In this document: piece by piece, positions 60,801-64,000 of the stretch
Position numbering within the stretch: position 1 is the first letter of the stretch
How the letters are laid out: every line of letters starts with the position of its first letter
DNA from: Burhinus oedicnemus
Lineage: Eukaryota > Chordata > Aves > Charadriiformes > Burhinidae
Direction of reading: 5' to 3'
DNA: 64,000 nucleotides
Assembly: GCA_008921705.1 (NCBI GenBank)
Contig: VFFE01007638.1
Location: 1,741,675 to 1,805,674 of the forward strand
Notes under the pieces: generated by a model
What the model was told of the DNA's origin: nothing
The model's database searches: none
The model's input: the letters and a program-made list of their open reading frames with translations, nothing else
Program-made: the position numbers and the translations under genes

Positions 60801-62850
60801 TTTCACAGACGGACATGAAAAAGCTCTTTACGGTATTGAAGGACTAGAATACTGCAAGAAAAAAGTAGTAATGAAGCAGTAAAATAAGGCAATAATATAC
60901 AGTTAGTTCAGTTCCCAGAACAGAAAGACAATTTATAGTTTTAACTGCAGCATCTTATGGTTCAATTCGTCATTTGGAATTTTCAGAACATGGAAAAAGA
61001 ACATGAAAAAAATTATCATACCTTAGTTTGGGTTTAATTGCATTGTAGTTTTAAAAACCATCCTTAATTTTGTTCATTTTATGTGTAAACTTAGACATAA
61101 CAAATTGAGAATCCCTTGCTACTATCTTAAAAAATAAAATTGCAACTATATTTTGGAAAAGTTTGCATTTTTTTCAATAAAAAGTAACCTTAAATTTATA
61201 GCATATTTTAGCTTATGTTTGTTTTGCATCTAAAGGTAAGGATGAAAAGTGGAGTTCTCTTGTTGAGTACAACAAATTCAAACAGCTGTAACTTTCAACA
61301 AGCATAGTATTTGAAAAACTTGAAAACAAAAACCAAAAAACCCCATACCACTTCTTGGAAAATCTTAACTTTTCTGCCTTAATACTAATCTTCAGTCATA
61401 TTGCACACTTTCTTTATTGTATAAAGCAAACTACGCCTATGTTTACGTAGCAAATTTCCATGACTTCAGTGTTTTTTTAGAATTGTATGCTGTCAATTAT
61501 TTGGAATATACCTGGAACTTTTGTTTGTCTTCTGGTATTTACAGGTAGCAAAACCGACCTATCTTCCTTCTGCATGGAAGTGTAGTACAGCTTGCTCTTG
61601 AATGCTTCCTTTCTTCATCTGTGCTTTCTTGCTCGTATTTTTTCTTTAATCATGTATCAAATATAGTGTTAATGATGGAGGGTATGGAGTAGCTTTTGCA
61701 TGAGAATAGTGCTTAATTATCTATTCTTTTCTTTTTGTCCCTCAAAACAAACATTTTAAGGTATCAAGTTAATCTGGGAGTAATAACATCTGTGTACGTG
61801 TGTGTGGGTGTGTATCAAAAAAGCTCGCTCTTCTTTGTTTTGTCTTTTTGTTTTTTTACTGCTGACTTTGTGGTTTTACTACTCTGTTTTCTAGTATTTT
61901 TTTTCTTGTTCAGTAGAAACTTTCTGGAAAAGTTTTATGCATCTGAGACTTATTTGTCTGAGACTATGCCTATGACTGGAGTGGGGGAAGAGAGAGGAGC
62001 ATGTGTTACAGATTTTTTTTTTTTTTAAAATCCTTTTACAATGCTTTTTTGCAGTGTTAATTTAGCAGAGTAGAGTCTTTCAGAGGCTTAGTTGCACAAT
62101 GCACCTGAACCCATATAGCTACATGTTACAACTGAAAGTGTGTTTGTGGGGGGGTGTTACAGTTCTTCCTGGTTACGTGCTGTTCCCGCTTCCTGTGCTT
62201 CCTTCTTAGTGCAGATTCAGCACACTGAACTGGAAGAAGACAGAACTAATCTGTCTCCAGTTCTGCACACCCCATAAAAATTTATATTGGCTTGGGGGAA
62301 GTTAGCAAGTTAAGTTGTTTATTGCTAAGTAGGCTTTTTTTTTCTTTTTGTACTGTTAATCAAATAGGCTCTAGAGTTGGCACAAGTAAGAGGGTGGGAC
62401 CATGTGGTCCATTAGCAGCCTGACTGGGAGCTGCCTTAGTTGAACAGTAATGTATAGCTTAGCTTTATTCCTCTTTTTTATTCGGTGCCAGACACAAACT
62501 GATTATTTCTTAGCTGCTGCTGTCAAAGTCTAAACAAAGACACTGTCTTTGCTTTAATATTTCCCGACTACCACCTCCGTCCCCCAGCCCTAACCAGGTT
62601 CCTGGTATGCACTAGAAATCATTTGTTGAATTATTGCCATAAAATGTTAAGCTGATTTGTTTTGGGGATTGTAGTTTTGTGATTGCAATTTTGGTAGTCT
62701 CAATTTTGAATATATATCTTGTTCTTCTAGATCCAATTCTATGAAGTAGTCCATTCCTTAAGAAAAGAGATAAGTGATCTACAAATGAAAAAGGGGAGCC
62801 TAACAGAAGAACTAAGTGGGTACAAATCCCAACTGAAGTGTCTGACAGAG
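51584..62850 (+). CDS. PIBF1: PIBF1, progesterone immunomodulatory binding factor 1 (5' part, five exons seen)
   Basis: PIBF1 (CEP90) is a long coiled-coil protein of centriolar satellites and the distal centriole needed for ciliogenesis; human mutations cause a Joubert syndrome type. It was first described as a progesterone-induced blocking factor. Coding exons: 51584-51835, 52663-52763, 56766-56964 and 62731-62850. They join in frame to 224 of about 757 residues. The start reads [20 protein letters not shown], matching human [20 protein letters not shown]. The rest is heptad-rich ([43 protein letters not shown]), as expected for a coiled coil. The remaining exons lie past the right edge. 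It is divergent from DIS3 across a CpG-rich promoter. Introns 3 and 4 hold three LTRs. Confidence 0.94.
52663..52763 (+). CDS. PIBF1: PIBF1 exon 3
   Basis: [20 protein letters not shown] and [13 protein letters not shown], ending in phase 2. It corresponds to human [20 protein letters not shown]. Confidence 0.96.
52839..53836 (+). mobile_element. Solo ERV LTR (about 1 kb) in PIBF1 intron 3
   Basis: It starts TGTCATGGTTTAACCCCCAG, a sequence I recognise from avian ERV LTRs, and ends CCAGGACA, so the termini TGTC...GACA are inverted. Flanks GCAGT (52834-52838) and ACAGT (53837-53841) form a 5-bp target duplication with one mismatch. No gag, pol or env sequence is attached, so it is a solo LTR. 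It begins only 75 bp after exon 3. Orientation is taken from the conventional direction of this start and is less certain than the ends. Confidence 0.82.
54861..55969 (+). mobile_element. Solo ERV LTR (about 1.1 kb) in PIBF1 intron 3
   Basis: It starts TGTGGTGGGTTGACCCTGGC and contains GAGATAAGGACAGAGAGAG, AATTTATTGCCAATCAAATC and a block of imperfect CTCCAGCATGGG/CCATGGGGTC-type units (about 55280-55640), then ends CATGCAAACCCAGTACA. This is a widespread bird LTR type. A possible CTTT duplication flanks it. The long open frames (308 and 225 codons) come from the imperfect internal repeats. No internal retroviral genes are present. Confidence 0.85.
56766..56964 (+). CDS. PIBF1: PIBF1 exon 4
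   Basis: It completes an Arg codon, then [38 protein letters not shown] and [13 protein letters not shown], phase 0, with donor GTGAGT. It matches human [20 protein letters not shown]. Confidence 0.96.
56980..57593 (+). mobile_element. ERV LTR (about 0.6 kb) directly behind PIBF1 exon 4
   Basis: It reads CCTGGCTGGGATGGAG, CATAGCAGCCTGAATCTTGC, TTTTGGATTTGTGG, GTGTTGGTAACACACCAGTG, CTGACCCGAACTGGCCAAAG and ATATTCCATACCATC, a series I recognise from a common bird LTR, followed by AATATAAACTGG, ATTAAACTG and the end GATCAACCCACCACA. It is in sense with PIBF1. The 5' edge is uncertain but lies within about 30 bp of the exon 4 donor. No internal retroviral genes are present. Confidence 0.8.
57594..62730 (+). 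other. PIBF1: Rest of PIBF1 intron 4
   Basis: 5.1 kb of AT-rich DNA with several T-runs and a short G-run near 60533. No conserved exon, RNA gene or recognisable transposon was seen. Confidence 0.65.
62731..62850 (+). CDS. PIBF1: PIBF1 exon 5
   Basis: 40 codons, phase 0: [40 protein letters not shown]. It corresponds to human FYELVNPLRKEICELQVKK. The donor is GTCTGT, weaker than consensus, but the next in-frame codons run into a stop and the homology ends here. Confidence 0.92.
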
Positions 62851-64000
62851 GTCTGTGCAGCTTAATTGTCTCAATTAAGAAGCTATGTATTGTGAAAATC
62901 TCGTTCTCCAAGTCATCATTCATGTATAAGATATAGAAGCTTTTTTGCTGTATAAAAATTATTTTGGGGAGGAGGAGGCGGGGAGGGAGAGGGGAAACGC
63001 GCTATCTATGTCCTTGCATAACAGCTAATTCTACATTATGGCTACCCTGCAAGATTTGTTCATGAGACTGTTCAGGATAGACTCTTACCAGCTATGTTGT
63101 ACTTTCTGAAGGCAAGGTTGAAGACAGGGAAGCTGAGACAGGAGATACATCCAGCAATAGTTGAAGACGCAATGATGGCTCAGTGTATAGTTTTTGAGAC
63201 AAATATGTCTCAGTAGTAATTTGCTTCATCTTTTATTTGAATGGTATAAAAATGCATTTTTAAAGAATTCTTTGGACTTGTATCTTCTCTGTTATGTTTT
63301 GCAACTTCTTATATTTTACTTTTCCTATTTATTTTCATACTAAAGAAAAAGATAATTTACTTTCAGGTAAGGTATAAACATCAGAAGTAGAGAAACAAGT
63401 TATCTAAATATGTTCAATTTTTATTTTCAAAGAGTAAAGCAGTTGAAACAGTATAGGAAGAATATTGTGTTTAAGATATTTATGAATATTCATAGTATTC
63501 TTAGTATGTATACAGCTAGGATGGTTTGTATTTTAGCTTAGTTCTGCATAAATCCAGAGTTATGATAAGACAGTTTCAGCTACCCAGAGAATATTTGTCC
63601 AAGTCATGGCTGGCAGGGACTTAAATGCCACTGTCATTTTACTACTTCTAAAATTATTCTTTAGTTACCACATCTTTCTTTTTTCCTTGAAATTTACTTG
63701 TGGAATAATCAGGTGTAAAGAGATATTAATTTTTATTTTCATTTCTCTTTTTGATTGAATTAGGAAAAAGTAATCAAAATTCGTGCATTTATGTGCTTAA
63801 GCATTATTTTGTGTCATCATCTCTTATCGTAGATGAAATTAAATTAATCCTGTTAACTTTGATTTACATGAGCATTTTCCTTCATTGTACACTTCACGTG
63901 CTCTGATTTAATAAAATTCTACAGGAGAATTTTAGCATTCTGAGATTTGACTGACATCTGTGTTAATTTTTGCTGCAGCAATTTAATGAGATAGTAGATA
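62851..64000 (+). other. PIBF1: PIBF1 intron 5 (partial)
   Basis: I searched for the next human-like segment (TYEEDRKNYSEVQIRCQRL type) and did not find it before the right edge, so exon 6 lies beyond. The stretch is AT-rich, with nothing else recognisable apart from a G/A-rich patch near 62967-62997. Confidence 0.65.

Noticed and set aside
1..64000. tRNA, rRNA, snoRNA or CRISPR features
   Set aside because: No B-box-like tRNA signature, no regularly spaced direct repeats and no convincing C/D or H/ACA box pair were seen by eye; a covariance-model search would be needed to exclude small RNAs.
1..64000. A novel multi-gene biological system
   Set aside because: All coding signal is accounted for by four conserved vertebrate genes and by CR1/LTR remnants; no additional conserved gene set is visible.

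Overview
The window is nuclear DNA from a vertebrate, and the evidence points to a bird. Long AT-rich introns separate short conserved exons, two CpG-rich promoters are present, there are at least six 5'-truncated CR1 LINEs (the dominant avian retrotransposon), and three endogenous-retrovirus LTRs of types I recognise from bird genomes cluster on the right. The genes are unambiguous: MZT1 (only exon 1, minus strand), BORA (complete coding region, plus), DIS3 (complete coding region of 21 exons, minus) and PIBF1 (first five exons, plus, running off the right edge). As far as I recall, this is the same order as on human 13q21-22. I placed exon boundaries by matching conserved protein segments, GT/AG sites and codon phase; every internal junction of BORA, DIS3 and PIBF1 keeps the frame.

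Layout. 1-3650 is MZT1 intron 1 with a CR1 copy. 3480-4450 is a CpG-rich bidirectional promoter between MZT1 and BORA; it carries three inverted CCAAT boxes and CDE/CHR-like sites typical of late-cell-cycle genes. BORA coding exons run from 5086 to about 21363. 21364-26109 is the tail-to-tail region between the BORA and DIS3 stop codons, where both 3'UTRs must end. DIS3 runs from the start codon at 49346 down to the stop at 26110. 49020-49800 is a second CpG-rich bidirectional promoter, shared by DIS3 and PIBF1. PIBF1 has a noncoding first exon near 49.5 kb and coding exons at 51.6, 52.7, 56.8 and 62.8 kb; intron 1 has a CR1, and introns 3 and 4 hold three LTRs.

Functionally, MZT1 (gamma-tubulin ring complex), BORA (Aurora A/Plk1 activation) and PIBF1 (centriolar satellite protein) all act at centrosomes or the spindle. 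DIS3 is the catalytic nuclease of the nuclear RNA exosome. MZT1 and BORA share one promoter, so shared G2/M regulation is a natural inference.

I found no RNA gene, CRISPR array or prokaryotic-style system, and nothing that looks like a new biological system. The items most worth a second look are the cell-cycle promoter architecture, a clear GC-AG intron in DIS3, an LTR placed directly behind the PIBF1 exon 4 splice donor, closely opposed poly(A) signals between BORA and DIS3, and two 20-N assembly gaps, one of them next to a DIS3 splice acceptor.
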